Positions 25,058 through 36,866 of a stretch of DNA of 64,000 nucleotides are shown in pieces. Numbering within the stretch: the first letter of the stretch is position 1; every line of letters begins with the position of its first letter. The notes under the pieces were generated by a model. That model had not been told where the DNA came from. It saw only the letters and a program-made list of their open reading frames with translations, and ran no database searches. Source of the stretch: Pseudomonas sp. ZH-FAD (GTDB lineage: Bacteria > Pseudomonadota > Gammaproteobacteria > Pseudomonadales > Pseudomonadaceae); assembly GCF_002803095.1 (NCBI RefSeq), contig NZ_PGLR01000028.1:1-64000 (forward strand). Reading direction: 5' to 3'. Both the position numbers and the translations under genes were made by a program.

Positions 25058-25114
25058 GTAGGAGCGAGCTCTGCTCGTGAACCAAAAAGCTTCGCGAGCA
25101 AAGCTCGCTCCTAC
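25058..25114. repeat. REP doublet (REPIN-like inverted pair)
   Basis: Two inverted copies of a Pseudomonas REP unit, GTAGGAGCGAGCTCTGCTCG and the reverse-oriented GTAGGAGCGAGCTTTGCTCG, are separated by a few bases; the 24-bp arms differ at two positions. REP units of this type are usually mobilised by a RAYT transposase encoded elsewhere. Confidence 0.85.
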
Positions 25115-25132
25115 GACAAGGTCATCCAGGTA

Positions 25133-27016
25133 TCAGACCTTGAAACGCCCCAGAAGACGATCCTGCTGGCCAACCTGCTCCACCATCGAGGCGCACTGGC
25201 GCACCTGCTGTTCGGCACCGCCAGCCAGTTCATGGCTGATGTCGCGAATGTTGGTGGTGTTGCGGTTGATCTCCTCGGTGGTAGCGCTTTGCTCCTCGGC
25301 CGCGGTGGCGATCTGCAGGTTCATGTCGTTGATGCGGGTGATCGCCTCGCGGATACGACCGAGCATGTCGTTGGCCGCGCCGGCGTCTTCGGCGGTCTTG
25401 CTGGCCGTGTCGCGGCTCTGTTGCATGCGGCTTTCGGCCTGACGCACACCGCCTTGCAGCTGATCGATCATCTGGCGGATTTCCTGGGTGGCCTGCTGCG
25501 TGCGCGAGGCCAGCGAGCGCACCTCATCGGCGACCACGGCAAAGCCACGGCCGGATTCGCCGGCGCGCGCGGCTTCGATGGCTGCGTTCAGAGCCAGCAG
25601 GTTGGTCTGCTCGGCGATGCTGGTGATCACCTGCAGAATCGACTCGATATTGTGGCTGAGCTTGGCCAGCTCGTTGATCGCGTGGCTGGTGCCGTCCATC
25701 TCGTCGGCCAGGTGGCGGATAGCTGCGCTAGATTGCGACACCACGCGCACGCCGTTTTCGGTTTCTTCGTTGGCGGCGACGGCGGCCTGGGCTGCGGCCT
25801 GGGCGTTGCGTGCCACCTCCTCGGCGGTGGAGGCCATTTCCTGCATGGCGGTGGCAAGCTGATCCAGCTCCTGCAGCTGTTCCTGCAGGCGGCGCGCAGC
25901 CTGTTCCGACTCGTTTGAGGTCAGGGCCGTGCTTTCGCGGACCTGGCGCGAGCTGCCCATGACGTCGCCAATCAACGTCTGCAGGGTCTGCAGGAAGCGG
26001 TTGAATTCCTGCGACAGCTCGCCGATCTCGTCGTTGCTGGTGATCGCCAGGCGGCGCGTCAGGTCACCTTCGCCGCTGTTGATCTCACGTAACGAGGTGC
26101 TGAGCAGGCTCAGTGGTTTGAGCAGGCTGTTCATCAGCAGGCCCAGCACCACCAGGCTGATGGCCACGCCGACCACGGTACCGACCACGGCCAGCCAAGT
26201 CAGGCGGTTGGCCTCGGCCATCACCACGCTTTCGTCCAGCACTACGCCGATGTACCAGTCCATGCCGCGCAGGTTGGGTAGCGGGGTGAAGGAGACCAGC
26301 AGGTTCTTGCCGCCGGCCTCGACTTCGCGCAGTTCCTTGCCCAGCGCCGGGCTCTGGCCGTCGAACAGTTCGCTGTAGGACTTGCCGTTGTAGTCGGCGT
26401 TGGGGTGGGAAATGATGTTGCCCGAGCGGCTGAGCAGGAAGGCATAGCCGGCGCCATTGAAGTCCAGGGTGTTGACCGCATCGGCCACCGACTGCAGGCG
26501 GATATCGCCACCGAAGGCGCCGAGAAACTGGCCTGCATCGCTGATTCGGGCCACGGCGGAGATGAGAATCTCATTGGTGGTGGAGTCCACGTAGGGCTCC
26601 GTCAGCATGGCCTGACTGCCGCCCTTGCCAGTGGCGTACCAGGGGCGCTTGCGGCCGTCCCAGTCAGGGCTGGGCTTCCAGTCGTCGCTGTTCTTGATCG
26701 GCTTGCCGTCCGCTTCCAGCGCTCCGAATACCAGGATGAATTCGTTTTTCAGCAGCGGCGCATCGAACACCCGCTGGGTCTCCTGCGGGCTGTAGTTGCT
26801 GTCGATGGTCTGCGCCATCAGATCGATCAGGCGCAGCTTGGCATTGAGCCAGTTCTCGATTTGCCTGGCCAGGGCGTTGCTCGATTCGGCAATGCTCGAT
26901 TCGACCTGACTGCGCAGGGTGTCGCGCACCTGGCTGACCTGCAGCAGCGACAGCAGACTGGTGGTAAGGAACAGCACGGTAGCGGCCGCGATACCGACCT
27001 TGTGGGCGATTTTCAT
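25133..27016 (-). CDS. Methyl-accepting chemotaxis protein with dCache ligand domain
   Basis: 627 residues. TM1 is at about 9-29, a periplasmic dCache_1 domain at 30-280, TM2 near 285-305, HAMP at 306-360 and the signalling hairpin thereafter, with the tip NLLALNAAIEAARAGESGRG. The amino-acid dCache motif of PctA-type receptors is nearly complete: Arg124, Trp126, Tyr127, Tyr142 and Asp171, but the first tyrosine is Trp119. Ligand is therefore probably an amino acid or amine. The start at 27016 is chosen because the transmembrane segment follows at once. A FliA-type promoter lies 117-143 bp upstream. It sits next to the amine cluster but on the opposite strand. Confidence 0.9.
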   Translation of the reverse strand: MKIAHKVGIAAATVLFLTTSLLSLLQVSQVRDTLRSQVESSIAESSNALARQIENWLNAKLRLIDLMAQTIDSNYSPQETQRVFDAPLLKNEFILVFGALEADGKPIKNSDDWKPSPDWDGRKRPWYATGKGGSQAMLTEPYVDSTTNEILISAVARISDAGQFLGAFGGDIRLQSVADAVNTLDFNGAGYAFLLSRSGNIISHPNADYNGKSYSELFDGQSPALGKELREVEAGGKNLLVSFTPLPNLRGMDWYIGVVLDESVVMAEANRLTWLAVVGTVVGVAISLVVLGLLMNSLLKPLSLLSTSLREINSGEGDLTRRLAITSNDEIGELSQEFNRFLQTLQTLIGDVMGSSRQVRESTALTSNESEQAARRLQEQLQELDQLATAMQEMASTAEEVARNAQAAAQAAVAANEETENGVRVVSQSSAAIRHLADEMDGTSHAINELAKLSHNIESILQVITSIAEQTNLLALNAAIEAARAGESGRGFAVVADEVRSLASRTQQATQEIRQMIDQLQGGVRQAESRMQQSRDTASKTAEDAGAANDMLGRIREAITRINDMNLQIATAAEEQSATTEEINRNTTNIRDISHELAGGAEQQVRQCASMVEQVGQQDRLLGRFKV

Positions 27017-27132
27017 GAATGGGCTCCTGGGCACCAAGACGACGGGGCTGCATCCATGCACGGCAGTTTCTCCAAACCTGGCACAGTGCTGGCTTCTCGC
27101 CGGCGGGACGTGTGGTCTCTCTGTACGCTGTT

Positions 27133-27159
27133 GTATCGGCTCTCAGGCGCCGTTCTTGA
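27133..27159 (-). promoter_or_regulatory. FliA (sigma28)-type promoter of the dCache chemoreceptor
   Basis: On the minus strand TCAAGAAC (27159-27152), an 11-nt spacer, then GCCGATAC (27140-27133). This fits the flagellar sigma consensus TAAAGTTT-N11-GCCGATAA, with the -10 differing at one base. It would couple receptor synthesis to motility. Confidence 0.7.
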
Positions 27160-27162
27160 GCC

Positions 27163-28203
27163 TCAGCCGCGCTTTCTGTGCAAGCGGCTGGTATTGACCA
27201 CATCCACCGCGCGGGCGCGCAGTTGACCGCAACCGCCGTCGACATCCTGACCGGCCGAATTGCGCACCTTGGTCAGCACGCCACGGCTGTGCAGATAACG
27301 CACCATCTCGACGATGCGCTCGCCGTCGGGACGCTGGTAGTCGTCCGCTTCCAGGCTGTTGTAGGGGATCAGGTTGAGCACGGCGAACTTGCCCTTGAAC
27401 AGGCGCAGGATGTTGTCCATCTCTTCCTGGCTGTCGTTGATGCCCTTGAGCAGGGTCCACTGGTACTGGATCGGGTAGTCGATGGTGCGCGCGTAGGCTT
27501 CGCCCAGTTCCACCAGCTCTTCGGGATCGATACGCGGCGCCTTGGGCAGCAGGCGTTGGCGCAGTTCGGCGTCAGTGGTATGCAGCGACAGCGCCAGAGC
27601 AGGGCGTACGCGTTGCTTGGGCAGGCGCTCGAACACCCGCGGGTCACCAACGGTGGAGAACACCAGATTGCGCTGACCGATGCCGCCCTCGGTGCCAAGC
27701 AGATCGATGGCCTCAAGCACGTTGTCGAGATTGTGCGCCGGCTCGCCCATGCCCATGAACACCACTTTCTTCACCGGGCGAAAGCGCCGACCCAGGGCGA
27801 CCTGGGCGACCATCTCGGCGCTGCTGAGCTGGCGCAGCAGACCGCTCTTGCCGGTCATGCAAAACACACAGGCAACGGCGCAGCCCACCTGGCTGGAGAT
27901 GCACAGGCCATCACGTGGCAACAGTACGCTTTCCACCATCTGTTTGTCCGCCAGCTCCACCAACAGGCGAGCCGAGCCGTCGGCGCCGGGGTGCTCGGAG
28001 CGCAGACGGGCCAGTGTGTCCAGTTCGCTGGCGATGGCCGGCAGTGCTTCACGTACCGTCAGGGGCAGGAAGTTCTCGGTCTTCTGATGCTTGGTGCCGG
28101 TGTCCAACGGCTTGCCCTGCAGCCAGGCACGGGTAATGCGCCCGATATGCTGGGGTTTGGCGCCAAGGTCGGCGAGGCGTTGGTTGAGTTCGGTGAGCTG
28201 CAT
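27163..28203 (-). CDS. RlmN/Cfr-family radical SAM RNA methyltransferase paralogue
   Basis: 346 residues. The radical SAM cluster motif CxxxCxxC is Cys108, Cys112 and Cys115 (QVGCAVACVFC), followed by GMGEPAHNLDNV, STVGDPRVFERLP and LALSLHTTDAELR. The C-terminal GGCGQLR holds the equivalent of the second catalytic cysteine of RlmN. RlmN proper methylates A2503 of 23S rRNA and tRNA A37. Pseudomonas genomes carry a separate rlmN elsewhere and this second, shorter copy near cysI (from memory of P. aeruginosa), so its RNA substrate is uncertain. Confidence 0.82.
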   Translation of the reverse strand: MQLTELNQRLADLGAKPQHIGRITRAWLQGKPLDTGTKHQKTENFLPLTVREALPAIASELDTLARLRSEHPGADGSARLLVELADKQMVESVLLPRDGLCISSQVGCAVACVFCMTGKSGLLRQLSSAEMVAQVALGRRFRPVKKVVFMGMGEPAHNLDNVLEAIDLLGTEGGIGQRNLVFSTVGDPRVFERLPKQRVRPALALSLHTTDAELRQRLLPKAPRIDPEELVELGEAYARTIDYPIQYQWTLLKGINDSQEEMDNILRLFKGKFAVLNLIPYNSLEADDYQRPDGERIVEMVRYLHSRGVLTKVRNSAGQDVDGGCGQLRARAVDVVNTSRLHRKRG

Positions 28204-28218
28204 GGGGCGCGCATGCTA

Positions 28219-29244
28219 TCACTTGGCCGTGGCAGCGACCACGTCGAAGCGCAGCACGCCGATCATCTGCCCGGCTTCGGTGACGACTCGCACTTGCCAG
28301 CGGCCTTCGGGTGAGGCCGGGAAGTTGAGTTTGTGCGTCCAGGCGCGATAGCCCTCCTTGCGCCCGCCGTTGATGTCCAGCGCAATGCGGTCGACTTCCC
28401 GGCCATTGTGCTGCCAGACGTGGTAGATGCGTTCGTTGAGGCCGCGTGGGGCGTTGATCGAGGTGTAGGCGTAGAGTCCATCATCGCGCAGCTGTTGCGG
28501 GCTGATCTGTTGCAGGCTCTCGCCTGGCGTGCGTTGCTCGCCATCGAAGCGATCGCTGATCGCCACCTCGGTCAGCCATAGCGTTGCCGGTGGCACCCAG
28601 GCGCGCGCCACCCAGCCGGCGCTGGCCATCGCCAGAGGCAGGGCGGCCAGCAGCACAATGCGTCGCCAACCGGTGAAGCCGATCAGGCCGGGCAGGCTCG
28701 GCAGCGCCAGCAGCGTGGCGATCAGCAGGGCAATGCGGTAGCTCTGCGGGGTACTGAGGTGAAAGATGATCGGCAGCGCGGTCAGCATCACCGCGAACAG
28801 CGCCAGGCTGTGAAAGATCAACAGCAACCAGCGCCTGGGCGCCAGCCAACGGTAATAGATCGGGTCGGTGATCGAGGCCAGGGCGGCGATCGCCAGCAGG
28901 CCGCTGAACAGTAACTGCCCACTGTTCCAGGTGGTGGTGATGAAGAAGAACGGCAAGACGAAGAACAGACTTTCCTGGTGGATCATCTGTGTGCCGTAGC
29001 GCAGCAGCGGCAACGGCAATTCGAAGCCGAAGCGCCGGGCAATGCGTTCACGCAGCAGGTTCTCGAGAATCAACCAGACCCAACTGACCAGCAATACCAC
29101 GCCCAACACCTTGGCCAGATGCGCCTGGCGGTCGACCAGGAGAAAACTGGCCACGCCCGAGCAGAAGCCGAACAGGGCGACCAGGCCTGGGTAACGGCGT
29201 AGCAGGGCGATCAGTGTGGGGATGCGGTCGAGCACGACTTTCAT
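28219..29244 (-). CDS. DUF5924/DUF2914 inner-membrane protein
   Basis: 341 residues. Residues 1-210 hold six to seven hydrophobic segments, with a conserved RYGTQMIHQESLFFVLPFFF motif. The remaining ~120 residues (VARAWVPPATLWLTEVAISD ... YAYTSINAPRGLNERIYHVW ... GGRKEGYRAWTHKLNFP) match DUF2914, a periplasmic immunoglobulin-like domain. The architecture is a membrane anchor with a periplasmic sugar- or peptide-binding-like head. No function is known. It lies 15 bp upstream of the RlmN-like gene and is probably cotranscribed. Confidence 0.8.
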   Translation of the reverse strand: MKVVLDRIPTLIALLRRYPGLVALFGFCSGVASFLLVDRQAHLAKVLGVVLLVSWVWLILENLLRERIARRFGFELPLPLLRYGTQMIHQESLFFVLPFFFITTTWNSGQLLFSGLLAIAALASITDPIYYRWLAPRRWLLLIFHSLALFAVMLTALPIIFHLSTPQSYRIALLIATLLALPSLPGLIGFTGWRRIVLLAALPLAMASAGWVARAWVPPATLWLTEVAISDRFDGEQRTPGESLQQISPQQLRDDGLYAYTSINAPRGLNERIYHVWQHNGREVDRIALDINGGRKEGYRAWTHKLNFPASPEGRWQVRVVTEAGQMIGVLRFDVVAATAK

Positions 29245-29383
29245 GGCAGCGGCAAATGGCAGTGTTGGGCGCGCATCCTAGGTAGCGCGAGCCTTGGCTG
29301 CAAGCGAGTCGTCAGCTGCGCTGGCGGTGCCGGTCCGCTTGCGGCACTATTGCGCCCCCGTTTCACCACCGAGTCCGAAAACG

Positions 29384-29677
29384 ATGAAATTCATCCATCA
29401 ACGCGAGCATCTGGAAGAGGGCGATCTGGTGGTCATCCAGTGTTCGCAGCCCTGCAACATCCGCCTGATGAACGATGCCAACTTTCGCGCGTTCAGAAAC
29501 CGTGGTCGGCACAGTTACCACGGCGGCGCCTTCATCAAGTTCCCGGCGAAGATCCGCGTGCCCTCCAGTGGTTTCTGGAACATCACGCTGGATACCGTCA
29601 GCCGTCGTGCGGTGAGCGTGACGCGCAAGCCGCAGATGGAGTACAGCATCAAGATCGTCCGTCGCCCGGGCGCCTGA
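29384..29677 (+). CDS. DUF1883 protein
   Basis: 97 residues. MKFIHQREHLEEGDLVVIQCS, CNIRLMNDANFRAFRNRGRH and FPAKIRVPSSGFWNITLDT match DUF1883, a small beta-rich domain sometimes joined to TIR domains in phage-defence-like proteins. Here it stands alone, which is the common Pseudomonas form. It is cytosolic with no known role. The start is the ATG before the conserved beginning. Confidence 0.78.
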   Translation: MKFIHQREHLEEGDLVVIQCSQPCNIRLMNDANFRAFRNRGRHSYHGGAFIKFPAKIRVPSSGFWNITLDTVSRRAVSVTRKPQMEYSIKIVRRPGA

Positions 29678-29765
29678 TGCTTGCCGCTGCAGGTGAAGAA
29701 AAAAGCTAAACGCTGACTGCCAGGCCGAGGTCACAACCAGTGAACCTCGAAAAAGGAGAGTCAGC

Positions 29766-29852
29766 ATGCTGAAGTTTCTGGGCGGTACCGTCGGTATCAT
29801 TTTCATCATTGGCCTGATCGTGGTGGTGGGATTGCTCTCACTGATCTTCTAG
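29766..29852 (+). CDS. 28-residue hydrophobic membrane peptide
   Basis: MLKFLGGTVGIIFIIGLIVV continuing VGLLSLIF: essentially one transmembrane helix. A strong ribosome site (AAAGGAGAG) precedes the ATG, and a hairpin follows the stop at 29863. The codons are used cleanly and the unit has its own signals, so it is likely translated. No family is recognised with confidence. It lies 88 bp after the DUF1883 gene. Confidence 0.6.
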   Translation: MLKFLGGTVGIIFIIGLIVVVGLLSLIF

Positions 29853-29862
29853 CCAATGAATG

Positions 29863-29884
29863 GCCCCGCTGCGTGCAGCGGGGC
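29863..29884. terminator. Hairpin between the 28-aa peptide gene and osmE
   Basis: GCCCCGCTGC and GCAGCGGGGC flank a 2-nt loop between convergent genes. A U tract is not evident. Confidence 0.65.
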
Positions 29885-29893
29885 TGATCGTAT

Positions 29894-30229
29894 TCAGAGC
29901 CTCTTGCGCTGGTTGTCCTGGTGCTGCTCGCAGGTCATGAAGCCCTTGCTGTCGACCCGGCCGTTGACGTCGAAGTCCACGTAATAGGGCTGTTCCAGGC
30001 CGTCGACGTTCAGCACGTAGTTGTTGCAGGTGCCGCCTGTGACGCTATTACGTCCTTCCGAAGAGGGTGGCCCGCCGAGGGTGCGCACCTGTTCCTGAGT
30101 CATGCCGTGGTCGACCTGCTTGACCAGTGGCTCATTGCGAAAGGTCACGTAATCGACCGGGTTCTCGAAGGTCGAGCAACCGCTCACTGCGGCCGCTACG
30201 GCCAGTACCGCAAGACTGTGCTTGTACAT
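29894..30229 (-). CDS. osmE: Osmotically inducible lipoprotein OsmE
   Basis: 111 residues. The lipobox VSGC places the lipid-modified cysteine at residue 17. The mature SmpA/OmlA-like domain reads FENPVDYVTFRNEPLVKQVDHGMTQEQVRTLGGPP, then GTCNNYVLN and YYVDFDVNGRVDSKGFMTCEQH. OsmE in enterobacteria is induced by osmotic stress and stationary phase; the exact role is unclear. GGAG lies before the ATG. The protein should sit in the outer membrane facing the periplasm. Confidence 0.87.
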   Translation of the reverse strand: MYKHSLAVLAVAAAVSGCSTFENPVDYVTFRNEPLVKQVDHGMTQEQVRTLGGPPSSEGRNSVTGGTCNNYVLNVDGLEQPYYVDFDVNGRVDSKGFMTCEQHQDNQRKRL

Positions 30230-30354
30230 GTCATCGCTCCGTCGATTGAGCCTAAATGGCTCGACAGGTGTTGGAGCAGCAGCCATGCATCAGAGTTCGA
30301 GCTTTTCGATGATCGGCGCGAGTTGCGCCTCGTTCGTCGCTGCATGAATGAACA

Positions 30355-30577
30355 GAGCCCGCGATTGCGTAATGCTGTTGACTTAAGAAACGGTCGAACT
30401 CGATCAGTCCCCTCGCCCCTCCGGGGAGAGGGTTAGGGCGGGCCGCGTTCGGAGAGGGGGAAACTGGCAGTTTTGCGGTGTTTTCTGCCCTCTCCCCCAG
30501 CCCCTCTCCCATAAATGGGAGAGGGGAGCCAAACCTGTGCAACCTTAAGTGAACAGCATTACCGCGATTGCGGGCTC
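30355..30577. repeat. 223-bp element with 33-bp terminal inverted repeats (MITE or IS remnant)
   Basis: The left end GAGCCCGCGATTGCGTAATG continues to ACTTAAG at 30387. The right end (30544-30577), read inverted, is GAGCCCGCAATCGCGGTAAT continuing to CACTTAAG. The arms match at nearly all positions. The interior has CCCTCTCCCC-type tracts and no ORF with a start signal. It ends 7 bp from the metH stop and fills most of the osmE-metH gap. Confidence 0.7.
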
Positions 30578-30584
30578 TTTGGCA

Positions 30585-34295
<3,711 letters not shown>

Positions 34296-34447
34296 GAGAA
34301 CTACCTGAGCAAAGCGGAAACAAAGGTGGGCGATGATAGCAAAGCTGCAGGGTTCTGGAGCACCAGCGGGCTTTTCATGAATTTCATTCATGTTGCTGGA
34401 GGCGCCGTCTCGTTAGAATTGCCAGCATCGCACTCAAGGACGTGGCC

Positions 34448-36724
34448 ATGCTCAAGCCCGCTGCTCTGTTTCTTCTTTCTTTCGCAGCCGGCCTGGCCCG
34501 TGCGGAAGCGATTTCCTATATCGATGACGTCCAACCGATCCTCACCCACAAATGCGTGGCCTGCCATACCTGCTATGACGCGCCGTGCCAGCTCAATCTG
34601 GGCAGTGGCGAAGGCATTGCGCGCGGTGCCAGCAAGCAACTGGTGTACGACGGCACACGCAGCAAGGCGCAAGCGACCACTCGGCTTTATCTGGATGCAC
34701 AGGGCGAGGCGGCCTGGCGCCAGCGCGACTTTCATTCGGTGCTCGATGGCGAGAACGGCCAGGCTGCGCTGATCAAGCGCATGCTGGAGCTGGGTCGCAG
34801 TCAGCCACTGGAGCCCAATGCCAAGCTCCCGGACAATCTCGACATAGCCATCACCCGCAGCAACAGCTGTCCGTTGCCGGGGGAGTTCGCCGCCTATGCG
34901 CAGAAGAATCCCCATGGCGGCATGCCGTTCGCCGTGACGGGGCTGAACGATGACGAGTACGCCACCCTGGAGCAGTGGCTGGCCCAGGGCGCGCCGGTCG
35001 CCGAGCAGGCGCTCACGCCCAGCGCGGTCGAGTTGCGTCAGGTGGCGGAGTGGGAAAGTTTCATGAATGCGCCCGGTGCGCGGCAGGATCTGGTTGCGCG
35101 CTGGCTGTACGAGCATTTGTTCCTCGCGCATCTGCACTTCGAGGGCGGTGAGCCCGGGCACTTCTTCCAGATGGTCCGTTCGCGTACCCCTAGCGGCAAA
35201 CCCATCGATCCTATCGCCACGCGCCGCCCCAACGATGATCCGGGCACCGAGTTCTACTACCGGCTATGGCCGATCCAGGGCGTGATCGTGCACAAGACGC
35301 ATATCACCTACCCACTGGGTGACGCCAAGCTGGCGCGGGTCAAGGAGCTGTTCTTCGGCGAAGACTGGGCGCTGAACGCTGTGCCGGGTTACGGCGCACA
35401 ACGCCGCGCCAACCCCTTCGAAACCTTCGCCGCGATTCCGGCGCATGCGCGCTATCAGTTCATGCTGGATAACGCCGAGTACTTCGTGCGTACCTTCATC
35501 CGTGGTCCGGTGTGCCGCGGGCAGATCGCCACTGACGTGATTCGCGACAACTTCTGGGCCGTGTTCCAGGCGCCGGAGCACGATCTCTACATCACCGATG
35601 CCAATTACCAGCGCGAGGCCACGCCGCTGTTGGCCATGCCCGGCCAGTTCGACGATATCGGCGATCTGTTGGGCCTGTGGCGCAACTATCGCGACAAGCG
35701 CAACGATTACGAGAACCTGCGCAAGGACGCTTACGCCGACGCCCCTCCTGCTGACTGGACGCATATCTGGAGCGGCAATGACAACGCGCTGCTGTCGATC
35801 TTCCGCCAGCACGACAGTGCCTCGGTGCGCAAAGGCCTGCTCGGCGAGATTCCGCAGACCCTCTGGTGGATGGATTACCCGCTGCTGGAGCGCACCTACT
35901 ACCAACTGGTGGTCAACTTCGACGTTTTCGGCAACGTTTCGCACCAAGCGCAGACGCGGTTGTATTTCGATCTGATCCGCAATGGCGCCGAAGTGAACTT
36001 CCTGCGCCTGCTGCCGGCGCGTTCTCGTGAGGCCTACCTGGATGACTGGTATCAGAACAGCGGCAAGTTGAAGATGCTGCTGGACTACACCTCGGTCGAT
36101 CATCGTTCACCGAGCGCCATTGGCCTGACCGGTGACGATCCGAAGAAGCAGTTCGCCGAACAGCTGCTGCAGCGCTACGCCAAGCTCAACGCGCGTCCTG
36201 ATCCGATCAACCGCTGCACGGGCGCGCAGTGTTATCGCGACGGTTTGCCCAGGGAGCTGCAAGATGTCGAGCAGACGTTGGCGCGCCTGGCCAGTCGTCC
36301 GGCGGGCGGCTTGCGGGTGATCGATCAACTGCCAGAAGCGACGATGTTGCGGGTGGAACTGAGTGATGGTTCGCGCGAGATCTACAGCCTGCTGCGCAAC
36401 CGTGCGCACAGCAACGTGGCGTTCATGCTGGGGGAGGAGCTGCGCTATCAACCGCGCCTGGACACCCTGACCATCTACCCGGAAGTGCTGAGCAGCTATC
36501 CGAATTTCCTGTTCACGGTCAAAGCGGGGGAGGTGGATGCCTTCGTCAAGCAGATGGAAGGTGTCAGCGACGCAAAATCCTTCGAGCAAATCGTCGAGCG
36601 CTGGGGGGTACGGCGCAGTCATCCCGAGTTCTGGCGCTATTTTCACGATCTCGCCGAGCATATTCGCGAAACCCAGCCGCTGGAGACAGGCGTGCTGGAT
36701 ATGAACCGCTACCAGAACCTCTAA
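34448..36724 (+). CDS. cti: Fatty acid cis/trans isomerase Cti
   Basis: 758 residues. A signal peptide (MLKPAALFLLSFAAGLARA) is followed by a c-type haem site, Cys36-Val-Ala-Cys39-His40. Cti is a periplasmic haem enzyme that converts cis- to trans-unsaturated phospholipid acyl chains, stiffening the membrane under solvent or heat stress. Other family segments are PNDDPGTEFYYRLWPIQGVI, FFGEDWALN and HPEFWRYFHDLAEHIRE. AAGGA precedes the ATG. In P. aeruginosa, as remembered, tse1-tsi1 lie between metH and cti; here only 152 bp separate them. Confidence 0.95.
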   Translation: MLKPAALFLLSFAAGLARAEAISYIDDVQPILTHKCVACHTCYDAPCQLNLGSGEGIARGASKQLVYDGTRSKAQATTRLYLDAQGEAAWRQRDFHSVLDGENGQAALIKRMLELGRSQPLEPNAKLPDNLDIAITRSNSCPLPGEFAAYAQKNPHGGMPFAVTGLNDDEYATLEQWLAQGAPVAEQALTPSAVELRQVAEWESFMNAPGARQDLVARWLYEHLFLAHLHFEGGEPGHFFQMVRSRTPSGKPIDPIATRRPNDDPGTEFYYRLWPIQGVIVHKTHITYPLGDAKLARVKELFFGEDWALNAVPGYGAQRRANPFETFAAIPAHARYQFMLDNAEYFVRTFIRGPVCRGQIATDVIRDNFWAVFQAPEHDLYITDANYQREATPLLAMPGQFDDIGDLLGLWRNYRDKRNDYENLRKDAYADAPPADWTHIWSGNDNALLSIFRQHDSASVRKGLLGEIPQTLWWMDYPLLERTYYQLVVNFDVFGNVSHQAQTRLYFDLIRNGAEVNFLRLLPARSREAYLDDWYQNSGKLKMLLDYTSVDHRSPSAIGLTGDDPKKQFAEQLLQRYAKLNARPDPINRCTGAQCYRDGLPRELQDVEQTLARLASRPAGGLRVIDQLPEATMLRVELSDGSREIYSLLRNRAHSNVAFMLGEELRYQPRLDTLTIYPEVLSSYPNFLFTVKAGEVDAFVKQMEGVSDAKSFEQIVERWGVRRSHPEFWRYFHDLAEHIRETQPLETGVLDMNRYQNL

Positions 36725-36789
36725 ACGCACCGGAGCGCACGTGAAGTGCACTCCAGGTTGCTTGTCGCATGGTGGCTATGGCTGCGATC

Positions 36790-36841
36790 AATTCCTACTA
36801 ATTTAGTTGGGCTTTAACCGGGCGGCGCTCTGGCGTACACT
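36790..36841 (+). promoter_or_regulatory. nfuA promoter overlapped by an IscR type-1-like site
   Basis: TTTAAC (36813-36818) and TACACT (36836-36841) are spaced by 17 bp. The 25 bp at 36790-36814, with core CCTACTAATTTAGTTGGG, match the type-1 IscR consensus (ATASYYGACTRRWWYAGTCRRSTAT) at 18 of 25 positions by hand. The site overlaps the -35, which suits repression by [2Fe-2S]-IscR. IscR repression of nfuA is reported for P. aeruginosa. Confidence 0.7.
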
Positions 36842-36866
36842 GCGTCCATGTTCGCGAGGAGTTGCC

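Noticed and set aside
34296..34447. Cobalamin riboswitch upstream of metH
   Set aside because: The 152-bp gap has no B12-box-like conserved core and is shared with cti.
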